DNA of 64,000 nt, from assembly GCF_026343945.1 (NCBI RefSeq), contig NZ_JAPKNJ010000004.1:1-64000 (forward strand), given 5' to 3'. The DNA comes from Kaistia algarum. GTDB taxonomy: Bacteria > Pseudomonadota > Alphaproteobacteria > Rhizobiales > Kaistiaceae. The notes beneath the pieces are model-generated. The model worked only from the letters and a program-made list of their open reading frames with translations. It searched no databases and was not told the origin of the DNA. Positions 15,476 to 24,421 of the stretch are shown here, one piece after another (position 1 is the first letter of the stretch; each line of letters opens with the position of its first letter). The position numbers and the translations under genes are program-made.

Positions 15476-16849
15476 ATGACCGACACCATCTATGCCGCCG
15501 ATTTCCTCCTCACCATGGATGCCGACAACCGGACGATTCCGGACGGCGCGATCCTCGTCTCCGGCAATGCCATCATCGCGGTGGGGACAGCCTCGGAGCT
15601 GACCAAGGCGCATCCGAAGGCGAAGCTCGTCCGCCTCAAGGACCGCCTCATCATGCCGGGACTGATCAACGCCCACATGCATTCGGGCTTCCTGCGCGGC
15701 ACGGCCGAGCATCTGCCGGTGTGGGACTGGCTAACGCTGCATATCAACCCGATGCACCGCATGCTGCAGCCGCACGAGGCCGAGGCGGCGTCGTTCCTCT
15801 GCTATGCCGAGAGCGTCCTTTCCGGCACGACGACCTTGGTCGACATGTGGCGCTTCATGGATGGCAGCGCCCGGGCCGCAAGCGCGATCGGCAATCGCCT
15901 CGTCGCCGTGCCCTATGTCGGCGAGCATCCCGACTATGATTATTTCGACACGCTCGACGACAATGAACGGATGATCCAGGAATGGCGCGGCAAGGCGGAT
16001 GGCCGCATCGACGTCTGGGTCGGGCTTGAGCATCTCTTCTACGCCGATGAGGCCGGCCAGCGCCGCGCCATCGACATGGCGAAGCAATACGATACTGGCT
16101 TCCATACCCATTGCTCGGAATCGAACATTGAGGCGGCCGAGTTCCAGAAGCGCTATGGCAAGAAGGCGATGTTCGTTCTCGACGATCTCGGCTTCTTCGA
16201 AACGCCCAAGGCGATGATGGCCCATGCCGTCTGGCTCGAAGAGGACGAGGTCGATCTGATCGCGCGGCGCGGCGTCTCGGTCGCGCATAATCCGGTCTCC
16301 AACATGAAGCTTGCCAGCGGCATCGCGCCGATCGATGCGATGCTGGCGGCCGGTGTCGCGGTAGGCGTCGGTACGGATGGCGAGAAGGAGAACAACAATC
16401 TCGACGTCTTCGAGGAGATGAAGGTCGCCTCGCTGCTAGGCAAGCTGAAGAGCCTCGACGCCGCGGCTCTCGATAGCTGGCGGGCCTTGGAGATGGGCAC
16501 GATTCGCGGCGCCCGCGCCATCGGCAAGGCCAACGAAATCGGCTCCCTGGAAGTCGGCAAGAAGGCCGATTTCATCGCGGTCCGCACCGACACGCCGCGC
16601 ATGACGCCGCTCTTCGGCGAGGGCGAATATTTCAATTTGCAGCACAATCTCGTCCATGCCGTGCGCGGCGGCGATGTCGACATGACGGTGATCGACGGCA
16701 AGGTCGTGGTCGAGAACGGTGAGCTCAAGACCGGGGACATGAAGGAGCTGATCGCCCGCATCCACGACGTCGCGCCCGCCCTGTTCGCACGGAGGAAGGC
16801 CTGGCTGGCGGAGAACAATCAGGGGACCAAGCAATGGACGAAGGGGTGA
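15476..16849 (+). CDS. Amidohydrolase of the AtzA/TrzA/SsnA deaminase group
   Basis: A 457-residue TIM-barrel metal hydrolase. The first metal ligands are H67 and H69 in INAHMHSGFLRG. Further ligands lie in THCSES (about residue 211), the HNPVSNMKLASG block (about 270) and the Asp of VGTDGEKENNNLDVFEEMK (about 298). This set matches mononuclear deaminases and dechlorinases acting on triazines, guanine, cytosine and similar N-heterocycles. It probably removes an amino or other leaving group from a nitrogen ring. An upstream TTG (15470) is in frame, but the ATG at 15476 has AAGGA at 15464-15468 at good spacing. Confidence 0.82.
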   Translation: MTDTIYAADFLLTMDADNRTIPDGAILVSGNAIIAVGTASELTKAHPKAKLVRLKDRLIMPGLINAHMHSGFLRGTAEHLPVWDWLTLHINPMHRMLQPHEAEAASFLCYAESVLSGTTTLVDMWRFMDGSARAASAIGNRLVAVPYVGEHPDYDYFDTLDDNERMIQEWRGKADGRIDVWVGLEHLFYADEAGQRRAIDMAKQYDTGFHTHCSESNIEAAEFQKRYGKKAMFVLDDLGFFETPKAMMAHAVWLEEDEVDLIARRGVSVAHNPVSNMKLASGIAPIDAMLAAGVAVGVGTDGEKENNNLDVFEEMKVASLLGKLKSLDAAALDSWRALEMGTIRGARAIGKANEIGSLEVGKKADFIAVRTDTPRMTPLFGEGEYFNLQHNLVHAVRGGDVDMTVIDGKVVVENGELKTGDMKELIARIHDVAPALFARRKAWLAENNQGTKQWTKG

Positions 16850-16859
16850 GGATGGGCGG

Positions 16860-17729
16860 ATGACCAAGACCACCGATCCCGTCGCGCTCGATGCCTGGTA
16901 TGCCATCGAAACCTCGACCGACCTGACCGCCGCGCCGATCCGCCAGCGGCTGCTGGGCCAGGACCTGACGCTGCGGCGGCTGGAGGATGGCACGGCCGAC
17001 GTGCGCGAAATCCGGGAAGGCGGTGCGCTCGGCCCCGCCCTGCCAGTCCAGGAGCGCTATGGCTGCGTCTGGACGACGTTGGGCTATCCCACGCGCGACA
17101 TCTGCGACATTCCGGAATCGCGCGAGGACGACCGGCGCTTCGTCCCCTGCGGCTGGGTGATGCTCCGTGCCTCGGGCCTGCGCATCGTCGAGAACTTCCT
17201 CGACATGGCGCATTTCCCGTTCGTCCACACCGATATCCTCGGCGCCGAACCCTATACCGAGGTGCCGCACTATCATTCCGAGATCCGCCGCGACGTCGAC
17301 GAGGTCTGGGCGACGAACTGCACCTTCTTCCAGCCCCGCATCGCCGCGACGGAGGACAAGGGCGATTTCGTCCATCTGACCTACCGCGTCCCCTCCCCCT
17401 TCATCGTGATGCTGTACCGCATCTGCCCGACCTCGCCGAACCGACTCGATGCCATCGCCCTGTTCATCCAGCCAATCGAGGAGGATCTCTGCCGCTGCCA
17501 GCCGATCATGTATCTGGTCGACGACCGCTCGAAGCACATCGACCTCTTGAATTTCGAGCAGGTCATCTTCCTGCAGGACAAGATCATCGTCGAGAACCAG
17601 CGCCCGCTGCTGTTGCCGCTGGAGCCCCGCGCCGAAATCCCGACCCGCGCCGACAGTTCCTCCGTCGCCTATCGCCGCTGGCTGAAGGAAAAGGGCATCG
17701 TCTACGGCACCACCGGAAAGGCTGCCTGA
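16860..17729 (+). CDS. Rieske-oxygenase-like catalytic protein lacking the Rieske [2Fe-2S] domain
   Basis: A 289-residue protein that aligns by motif with the C-terminal catalytic half of Rieske non-haem iron oxygenase alpha subunits. The mononuclear iron motif is intact: ENFLDMAHFPFVHTDILG with D115, H118 and H123, corresponding to the bridging Asp and two His ligands of naphthalene dioxygenase. The N-terminal Rieske cluster motif (C-x-H...C-x-x-H) is absent; no C-x-H exists anywhere in the protein and only about 110 residues precede the iron motif. The upstream gene ends 10 bases before the ATG, so no hidden Rieske domain fits. How it would receive electrons is unknown; the FeS subunit encoded two genes later is one possibility. 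The third iron ligand cannot be placed by eye. Confidence 0.75.
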   Translation: MTKTTDPVALDAWYAIETSTDLTAAPIRQRLLGQDLTLRRLEDGTADVREIREGGALGPALPVQERYGCVWTTLGYPTRDICDIPESREDDRRFVPCGWVMLRASGLRIVENFLDMAHFPFVHTDILGAEPYTEVPHYHSEIRRDVDEVWATNCTFFQPRIAATEDKGDFVHLTYRVPSPFIVMLYRICPTSPNRLDAIALFIQPIEEDLCRCQPIMYLVDDRSKHIDLLNFEQVIFLQDKIIVENQRPLLLPLEPRAEIPTRADSSSVAYRRWLKEKGIVYGTTGKAA

Positions 17730-17733
17730 CGGT

Positions 17734-20700
17734 ATGGATACCGCTCCCCTCCGCGTCCTCCGCCCCGCTACGCTGGCCGAAGCCTCGGCGCTGGTGGCCG
17801 ACGGCGCGGTGCCGGTGGCGGGTGGGACGCTGATCCAGCTCGTCTGGGCGCGCGGCGAGGCGCAGCCAGCGCTGCTCTGCGATCTGTCGCGCCTTCCGAT
17901 CTCCGGCATCACGGAGACGCAATGCAGGCTGCGCATCGGCGCGCTGACAAGGCTTTCGGCGATTGAAGCCAGCGCTGAGGTCTCGCTGCGCCTGCCGCTG
18001 CTGGCCAAGGCCGTGCTCGCCGTCGCCGCACAACCGGTGCGCCGGCTGGCGACTCTCGGCGGCAATCTCGCGGGCAAGATCGGTTGTCTCTATCCGGCGC
18101 TTCTCGCCCTCGACGCCACCATCGAGATCTTCGCCGACGGCGCCATCGCCGAGCGTCCGCTGCTCGATGCACTCGCTTTGCCGAACGGCGCCATCCTCAC
18201 CGCCATCCTTGTCCCGGTCCAAGGCGATGCCGAGCGTTGGTCCCATCGCAAGACCGGGCTGCGCGCCGCCTTCACGCCGAGCGTCATCGGCGCCGCCGGC
18301 CGCCTCGTTCTCGATGGCGGGCGGATCGCTGCGGCCCGCCTCGCCGTCGGAGGTGGCATCACGACGCCGCAGCGCCTCGTCGAGGCGGAGGCGCTGCTGG
18401 TCGGCTCGCCTGTCGATGCCGTCGACTGGCCGGCCGTTCATGCGACGCTGCTGGCGTCGATCGACACGGCAGGCGACCCATTCCGCAGCGCCGCCTATCG
18501 CCGCCGCGTCGCCGCCAATGCTCTCCTCGCCGGTCTGGGTGGAGCCGTACTGCGTCGCTCTGTGCGCAAGCACGCCTCCCCCGCGCCGCATGACCGGCCC
18601 GACGATGCCGTCGAGGTCTCGCATGCGGCGCTGGCGAGCCGCTGGGCCGTGCGCCCCGACATCGATGCGAAGGTGCGCGGCGGTCTCGAATATCTCACCG
18701 ACCATCGCGAACCCGGCATGCTGGTCGGGCGCATTCTCCGGGCCGGCGTGCCGCATGCACGGATCCTGGCGATCGACACATCCGCCGCCGAGGTGCTGCC
18801 GGGCGTCGTCGCCGTGGTCACCGCCGCCGATATCCGGGGCGACAACGCCTTCGGCATCATGGAAGCCGACCAGCCGGCACTCTGCTTTGACAAGGTTCGC
18901 CATCGCGGCGATCCGGTGGCGGCCGTCGCCGCGATCGATGCCGAGACGGCCGAGAAAGCCCTCGCGCTGGTCCGCGTCGACTATGAACCGCTGCCGACCG
19001 TCACCGACATGGAAGCGGCGCTGGAGCCGGACGCGCCGGCGATCCACGACAAAGGCAATCTCCGCGCCGAGTTCCGCCACCATCGCGGCAACATCGCGTC
19101 TGCCTTTGCGCGCGCCGCCCATATCGTCGAGGCGACTTATGTGACGCCGCGCCAGATGCACGGCTTCATGGAAACCGAGGGCGGCTATGTCGTGCCCGGC
19201 GTAGACGGCTCGCTCCTCGTCTGCGTCGGCGGACAGCACGGCACGCGCGACCGGAATCAGCTTGCGAAGATCCTCGGCTATCCCGAGGAAAAGATTCGCG
19301 TCGTGACTTCACCCACCGGTGGAGCGTTCGGCGGCAAGGACGAACTGACGGTACAGCCGGCTCTGGCCCTGCTGGCGTTGAAATCCGGCAAGCCGGTCCG
19401 CCTGCACCTCGATCGCTATGAATCGGTACTGGCCGGGATCCGCCGCAATCCGATGCGGATCCGCATGAAGACCGCGTGCGACGCGGATGGCATGCTGCTG
19501 GCGCAGGAGGTCGATGTCCTCTCCGAATGCGGCGCCTATGCCTCGCTCAGCCCCGCCGTGCTGGAAACGGCGCTGGAGCATGTCGCCGGCCCCTATGTCA
19601 TCGCCAATATCGTGAGCCGGGGCCGCCTCGCCTATACGAATAACGGCCTTTGCGGCGCGTTCCGCGGCTTTGGCGCCAACCAGATGGTCTTTGCGATCGA
19701 GAGCCAGATGGGGCGCCTCGCTGACCTTTGCGGGCTCGATCCGGCCGAGATGCGGCGGCGGAACCTACGCGAGCCCGGCTCGCCCGGCTTTTTCGGCCAT
19801 GAGGTGGCGCCGACCGATCGGCTGGACGAGGTGCTGGACGCGGCGAGTACGAACCGTCTCTGGGCGATGTCTCGCGGTCCCCTCCCCGATGGACGCATCG
19901 CCGGCGTCGGCATGGCGCTGCATCATCAGGGCACCGGCCTCGGCTCGCTGCCGCATGATCCGGGCGGCGGCAGGCTGACCTTCCGTTCGGACGGCAAAAT
20001 AGAAGCCGCCTTCGGCCTCGATGAGATGGGCCAGGGCGTGATGACGGCGATCCAGGCCTCGGTCGCGAAGGCTCTCGGCTGCGGTCGGGACGATGTCGTG
20101 CCGGTGGTCGGTGATACCGCCCGCACGCCGGAATCGGGCTCGACCACGGCGGCGCGTGCGACCTATGTCGTCTGGCGCGCCTCGGGGGAGAGTTCCGCCA
20201 TTCTCGGTCCCAAGCTCAAGGCCGAAGCGGCCGAACGGCTCGGCGTTTCGGCGGAGGATCTCGCGATCGTGCCGGGCGGCTTTGCCGATGCGCGCTCCAA
20301 TAGCGGCGAGGTACTGCTCTCCTTCGCCGATCTGGCAGCCAGACTGGATCCGGAAGCGCTGCCGACCGCGTCGAGCGAGTTTCACTTTCCGGCGGCCGAC
20401 TACAAACATGGCAATTCGCGCTACGTCTTCTGCTTCGGCGCGGCCGTGGCGCGCGTCGCCGTCGATCCGATCAGCGGCGAAATCCGCGTCCTCGATCTCG
20501 ACCAGCACATCGCCGCGGGGCCGATCGTCGATCCGGCCGCCTATCTCGGCCAGATCGAGGGCGGCGGCGGCCAGGGCCTCGGCTTCACGCTGACCGAGGA
20601 TGCGGTGATGCAGGACGCCGCCTATGTCACGCGAAACTTCGATAGCTACATGATGCCCTCCATCCGCGACGCGCCGCTCACGAGCCGCACCACGGCGCTT

Positions 20701-20874
20701 GAATCCCTCGACGAAGGCGATCCGCACGGGCCTCGCGGCGTCGGGGAGATCGGCATCGGCGCGGTGACGCCGGCCATCGCGGCGGCGATCGCCGATGCGA
20801 TCGGCTTCTGGCCGGAGGTGACGCCGATTGCGCCCGAGGCGATCCTCGATGCTCTGCAACGGGTGAACCGATGA
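17734..20874 (+). CDS. Molybdenum hydroxylase: fused FAD (CoxM-like) and Mo-cofactor (CoxL-like) subunits
   Basis: A 1046-residue xanthine-dehydrogenase-family protein. Residues 1 to about 275 are the FAD-binding medium subunit, with the AGGT loop (VPVAGGTLIQ) and LATLGGNLAG. From about 300 it is the molybdopterin subunit: SPTGGAFGGKDE, GAFRGFGANQM, GGGQGLGFTL and the C-terminal active-site loop GVGEIGIG with the catalytic Glu. The usual M and L subunits are separate genes, so the fusion is unusual. Together with the next gene it should hydroxylate an N-heterocycle or aldehyde using water, passing electrons Mo to FeS to FAD. No XdhC-type maturation gene is present in the window. Confidence 0.87.
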   Translation: MDTAPLRVLRPATLAEASALVADGAVPVAGGTLIQLVWARGEAQPALLCDLSRLPISGITETQCRLRIGALTRLSAIEASAEVSLRLPLLAKAVLAVAAQPVRRLATLGGNLAGKIGCLYPALLALDATIEIFADGAIAERPLLDALALPNGAILTAILVPVQGDAERWSHRKTGLRAAFTPSVIGAAGRLVLDGGRIAAARLAVGGGITTPQRLVEAEALLVGSPVDAVDWPAVHATLLASIDTAGDPFRSAAYRRRVAANALLAGLGGAVLRRSVRKHASPAPHDRPDDAVEVSHAALASRWAVRPDIDAKVRGGLEYLTDHREPGMLVGRILRAGVPHARILAIDTSAAEVLPGVVAVVTAADIRGDNAFGIMEADQPALCFDKVRHRGDPVAAVAAIDAETAEKALALVRVDYEPLPTVTDMEAALEPDAPAIHDKGNLRAEFRHHRGNIASAFARAAHIVEATYVTPRQMHGFMETEGGYVVPGVDGSLLVCVGGQHGTRDRNQLAKILGYPEEKIRVVTSPTGGAFGGKDELTVQPALALLALKSGKPVRLHLDRYESVLAGIRRNPMRIRMKTACDADGMLLAQEVDVLSECGAYASLSPAVLETALEHVAGPYVIANIVSRGRLAYTNNGLCGAFRGFGANQMVFAIESQMGRLADLCGLDPAEMRRRNLREPGSPGFFGHEVAPTDRLDEVLDAASTNRLWAMSRGPLPDGRIAGVGMALHHQGTGLGSLPHDPGGGRLTFRSDGKIEAAFGLDEMGQGVMTAIQASVAKALGCGRDDVVPVVGDTARTPESGSTTAARATYVVWRASGESSAILGPKLKAEAAERLGVSAEDLAIVPGGFADARSNSGEVLLSFADLAARLDPEALPTASSEFHFPAADYKHGNSRYVFCFGAAVARVAVDPISGEIRVLDLDQHIAAGPIVDPAAYLGQIEGGGGQGLGFTLTEDAVMQDAAYVTRNFDSYMMPSIRDAPLTSRTTALESLDEGDPHGPRGVGEIGIGAVTPAIAAAIADAIGFWPEVTPIAPEAILDALQRVNR

Positions 20875-21371
20875 GCGAGACCATCGCCTTCCGTTTGAAC
20901 GGCACGGAGGTCGCCTTCACGGCGGCGCCGGATACTCGCCTGATCGACCTGATCCGCGAGGAGGCCGGCGCGACCGCGACCAAGGCCGCCTGCCGGATCG
21001 GCCGGTGCGGCTCCTGCTTGGTGCTGAAGGATGGCGAGGCGGTGAATTCCTGCCTCGTAATGGCGTATCAGTTGGAAGGCACGACAATCGTCTCGGCCGA
21101 GGGCCTCGCCGCCGTGCCCGCGGCGGAAATCGTGCGCGCAGCGTTGATCGCCGACGTCTCGTTCCAGTGCGGCTATTGCGCCCCCGGCTTCACCATCGCG
21201 CTCACCGCGCTCCTCTCCCAGAACCCGGCGCCCGACGACGAGGCGATCCACACAGCGCTCGAAGGCAATATCTGCCGCTGCACCGGCTATCTCTCGATCC
21301 TGCGTGGTGCGAAGGCGGCGGTCGCAGCGCTGGCGGGCAGAAGCGCATCCGAACAGGACAATCCCTCATGA
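20871..21371 (+). CDS. Molybdenum hydroxylase [2Fe-2S] subunit (CoxS-like)
   Basis: A 166-residue iron-sulfur subunit. The plant-ferredoxin-type cluster uses C41, C46, C49 and C61 (ACRIGRCGSC ... NSC). The second, helical cluster has CGYCAPGF and CRCTGY. It passes electrons between the Mo centre and FAD of the fused subunit encoded upstream, whose stop it overlaps by four bases (ATGA). It also overlaps the aldehyde dehydrogenase start by four bases. The first Cys is preceded by Ala where Gly is usual; all ligands are present. Confidence 0.9.
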   Translation: MSETIAFRLNGTEVAFTAAPDTRLIDLIREEAGATATKAACRIGRCGSCLVLKDGEAVNSCLVMAYQLEGTTIVSAEGLAAVPAAEIVRAALIADVSFQCGYCAPGFTIALTALLSQNPAPDDEAIHTALEGNICRCTGYLSILRGAKAAVAALAGRSASEQDNPS

Positions 21372-22882
21372 CCCTCCACATCGCTCCCGTCGCGCCGAAG
21401 ACCGAAAGCGCCCGCGCCTTCCTCGCCACAGGACCGAAGCGCCTACTCATCGACGGCGAATGGATCCTCCCCGCCTCCGGCCGCCACTTTGCCAGCATCG
21501 ACCCGGCCACGGGCGCGACGCTCGCGATGATCGGCGAGGGCGACGCCGCCGATGTCGATGCGGCGGTGGCGAGCGCGCGGCGCGCCTTCACGAGCGACGC
21601 ATGGCGCGGCATGACGCCGACCAACCGGGGCCGGCTGCTCGGCAAGATCGCCGACCTGATCGAGGCGCATGCGGACGAACTCTCCGAGATCGAGACGCTC
21701 GATCAGGGCAAGTCGCTGAAAACGGCACGCTTCGGCGAGATTCCCGGCGCGATCGCCCAATTCCGCTATTATGCCGGCTTCGCCAACAAAATCCTCGGCG
21801 AGACGATCCCGACCTCGATCGGCTACCAGCCTCCCGGCAAGAAGATCTTCGCCTATACGACCCGCGAGCCAGTTGGCGTCGTCGCCGCGATCACGCCGTG
21901 GAACTCGCCGCTGCTGATGGCGTCGATGAAGCTTGCCCCGGCGCTGGCTGCCGGCTGCACCGTGATCCTCAAGCCGGCAGAAGACACCTCGCTCACCGCG
22001 CTGCGGCTCGGCGAACTGATGATCGAGGCCGGATTGCCGAAGGGTGTCGTCAACATCGTCACCGGCTATGGACGGACGGTCGGCGCGGCGCTCGCGGCCC
22101 ATGACGGCGTCGACAAGATCGGCTTCACCGGCTCGACGGCCACCGGCAAGGCGCTGCTCGGTGCGGCGCAGGGCAATCTGAAGCGGCTGACGCTGGAACT
22201 TGGCGGCAAGTCGCCTGCGATCGTGCTCGCCGATGCGGACCTGAAGCTCGCCGTTCCCGGCGTTGCACGCGGCATCTTCGCTAATGGCGGCCAGGTCTGC
22301 GTCGCCGGATCGCGCGTCTATGCACATCGGTCCATCTATGACGCGCTGGTCGAGGGGCTGGCCTCGGAAGCCACGAAACTGAAGCTCGGCCACGGCCTCG
22401 CACCGGATACCGACCTCGGCCCGCTGGTCTCAAGACGCCAGGCCGACCGCGTCGCTTCCTATGTCGAGGGCGGCCGCGCGGATGGCGCCGAGATCGTTGC
22501 GGGTGGCCGGCAGGATGGCGAGTTCGGAACCTTCTTTGAGCCGACCATCGTCACCAACACCCGGCCTGACATGGCGCTGATGCGCGAGGAGATCTTCGGC
22601 CCGGTCGTCGCCGTCACACCCTTCGACGAGACCGACGAGGTTCTGGCGCTCGCTAATGACAGCCGCTACGGCCTCGCCGCCAGCCTCTGGACCGAAAGCC
22701 TGTCGTCGGCCCACCGCATGGCGGCCGAGATCCGCGCCGGCACGGTCTGGATCAACTGCCACTCCTATTTCTCGCCCGAGCTGCCCAAGGGCGGCCATAA
22801 GGAATCCGGCTGGGGTTATGAGAACGGCGCGCAGGGGCTGGAGAATTATCTGGAGACGAAGACGGTCTGCGCGGTGATTTGA
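21368..22882 (+). CDS. NAD(P)+-dependent aldehyde dehydrogenase
   Basis: A 504-residue aldehyde dehydrogenase. The oxyanion-hole Asn is in ITPWNSPL, the cofactor loop in GFTGSTATGK, the general base Glu in LELGGKSP and the catalytic Cys in GGQVCVAGSRVY. EEIFGPV and the C-terminal GGHKESGWG are present, as in betaine-aldehyde and semialdehyde dehydrogenases. It oxidises an aldehyde to the acid, probably the last step of the operon pathway. The ATG at 21368 overlaps the FeS-subunit stop by four bases; longer upstream frames are shadows of that gene. Confidence 0.9.
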   Translation: MTLHIAPVAPKTESARAFLATGPKRLLIDGEWILPASGRHFASIDPATGATLAMIGEGDAADVDAAVASARRAFTSDAWRGMTPTNRGRLLGKIADLIEAHADELSEIETLDQGKSLKTARFGEIPGAIAQFRYYAGFANKILGETIPTSIGYQPPGKKIFAYTTREPVGVVAAITPWNSPLLMASMKLAPALAAGCTVILKPAEDTSLTALRLGELMIEAGLPKGVVNIVTGYGRTVGAALAAHDGVDKIGFTGSTATGKALLGAAQGNLKRLTLELGGKSPAIVLADADLKLAVPGVARGIFANGGQVCVAGSRVYAHRSIYDALVEGLASEATKLKLGHGLAPDTDLGPLVSRRQADRVASYVEGGRADGAEIVAGGRQDGEFGTFFEPTIVTNTRPDMALMREEIFGPVVAVTPFDETDEVLALANDSRYGLAASLWTESLSSAHRMAAEIRAGTVWINCHSYFSPELPKGGHKESGWGYENGAQGLENYLETKTVCAVI

Positions 22883-22957
22883 GACGCGGCGTCCATGGCC
22901 GCCCCCTTGAGCCACGCCCCATTCTCTCCTCCAATGCCCCGACAACGGAGGGATTCC

Positions 22958-23878
22958 ATGCGGTTGAGATTGATCCTGCACGGCAAGGCGGCGGGCGATG
23001 CGCGGGTGCGCGGCGCGATCGAGGCCGTGCGCGGCGATGGCCACGAGGTCGAGGTGCGCGTCACCTTTGAAGCGGGCGATGCCAGCCATTTCGCCCGCGA
23101 GGCGGTAGAGGATGAGAGCCTCGACGCGATCATTGCCGGCGGAGGCGATGGGACGGTCAACGAGGTGTTCGCGGCGGCGTTCCTGGCCAATCCGCCGCCG
23201 AGCCTTTCCTTCGGCGTCCTGCCGCTCGGCACCGCCAATGATTTCGCCCATTCAACCGGAATCCCCGTCGATGACCTGACGGCAGCTCTGCGCCTCGTCA
23301 CGACACGCCCTGCCGTTCCGATCGACGTCGGCCTGCTGAATGGCCGGCCCTTCATCAATCTTGTCTCGGGCGGCTTCGGCTCGCGCGTCACCGTCGAAAC
23401 CGATCCGGATCTGAAGCGCCGGCTGGGCGGCCTTGCCTATGTCGTGACCGGCGTTGCCCGGTTCGCCGAGATCGGCTCCAGCCGGGGCGTGTTCAAGGCC
23501 GAGAATTTCGAATGGGAAGGCTCGTTCCTGGCGCTCGCCATCGGCAATGGCCGGCAGGCGGGTGGCGGCATCCCCCTCTGCCCGACGGCCCTCCTCGATG
23601 ACGGCGCGCTCGATCTGATGATTCTGCCCGATGTGCCGCCCGAGGCGCGGCTCGATACGCTCTCGCTCCTGCTGAAGCAGGGCGCGGCCGCGATCGATAC
23701 GCTGAAAGTCACCGTCCGCAGTCCGTGGATCGAATATCATTCGGACGAGGATCTTTACGTCAATCTCGACGGCGAGCCGATTCGCACCCGCCATTTCCGA
23801 GCCGAATGCCGACCGAAGGCGCTGCGCGTCCATCTGGGGGCGACGGAGCTTCTTTCCACCCCAACCCCGACCGGATAG
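22958..23878 (+). CDS. Diacylglycerol/lipid kinase of the YegS type
   Basis: A 306-residue lipid kinase. The nucleotide-binding signature GGGDGTVNEVFAAAF is followed by LPLGTANDFAHSTGIP, both diagnostic of the DAGK catalytic domain. The C-terminal domain contains NLVSGGFGSR and the late NLDGEPI turn seen in YegS. It phosphorylates a diacylglycerol-like or phosphatidylglycerol-like lipid at the inner membrane face. The ATG at 22958 follows GGAGG at 22948-22952. It starts 75 bases after the catabolic operon and could be read through from it, but it has a housekeeping look. Confidence 0.85.
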   Translation: MRLRLILHGKAAGDARVRGAIEAVRGDGHEVEVRVTFEAGDASHFAREAVEDESLDAIIAGGGDGTVNEVFAAAFLANPPPSLSFGVLPLGTANDFAHSTGIPVDDLTAALRLVTTRPAVPIDVGLLNGRPFINLVSGGFGSRVTVETDPDLKRRLGGLAYVVTGVARFAEIGSSRGVFKAENFEWEGSFLALAIGNGRQAGGGIPLCPTALLDDGALDLMILPDVPPEARLDTLSLLLKQGAAAIDTLKVTVRSPWIEYHSDEDLYVNLDGEPIRTRHFRAECRPKALRVHLGATELLSTPTPTG

Positions 23879-23887
23879 AGGTCTGCG

Positions 23888-24421
23888 ATGAGCGTGAATA
23901 TACCGGCGCTGAAGCGCAACCTCATCGTCATGGGCGTGTCCGGCTCCGGCAAGACCACGGCCGGCGAGACGCTGGCGAAGCATTTCGGCGCGCCGTTCAT
24001 CGAGGGCGACGCGCTGCATCCGCCTGCGAACGTCGCCAAGATGGCGGCCGGCACGCCGCTGACCGATGCGGATCGCCTGCCGTGGCTGGAAACGATCGCC
24101 GAACGCCTTGCCGCGGCCGATGACGGTCCGAGCGGTGTTGTCGCGGCCTGCTCCTCGCTGAAGCGCGCTTATCGCCGCATCCTGACGGCGAAGACGAAGC
24201 GGCGGACGAGCTTCGTCTTCCTCGACGGCTCCCACGCCCTGCTCGCCGCGCGCATGGCGACGCGCAAGGGCCATTTCATGCCAGCCTCGCTGCTCGACAG
24301 CCAGCTCGCGACGCTGGAGCGCCCGGGCCCCGACGAGGACGTGATCCGCATCGACTTGGACGGCGACATCGACGCGGAACTTGCCGCGGCGATCGCGCAG
24401 ATCGAGGCAGAAGACCGCTAA
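23888..24421 (+). CDS. gntK: Gluconokinase
   Basis: A 177-residue P-loop kinase of the gluconokinase family. The Walker A motif is GVSGSGKTT (about residues 16-24), followed by FIEGDALHPPANVAKMAAGTPL, which is diagnostic of gluconokinase, and by CSSLKRAYR. It phosphorylates D-gluconate to 6-phosphogluconate for the Entner-Doudoroff or pentose phosphate route. It starts 9 bases after the lipid kinase, so the two form an operon. It overlaps the convergent SnoaL-like gene by four bases. A link with the minus-strand sugar operon is suggested by position but not by direction. Confidence 0.9.
   Translation: MSVNIPALKRNLIVMGVSGSGKTTAGETLAKHFGAPFIEGDALHPPANVAKMAAGTPLTDADRLPWLETIAERLAAADDGPSGVVAACSSLKRAYRRILTAKTKRRTSFVFLDGSHALLAARMATRKGHFMPASLLDSQLATLERPGPDEDVIRIDLDGDIDAELAAAIAQIEAEDR

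Noticed and set aside
17584..19239. 551-codon minus-strand frame inside the Mo hydroxylase gene
   Set aside because: Composition is Arg/His/Gly-rich shadow and it matches no family; the plus strand has clear FAD and Mo motifs through this range.
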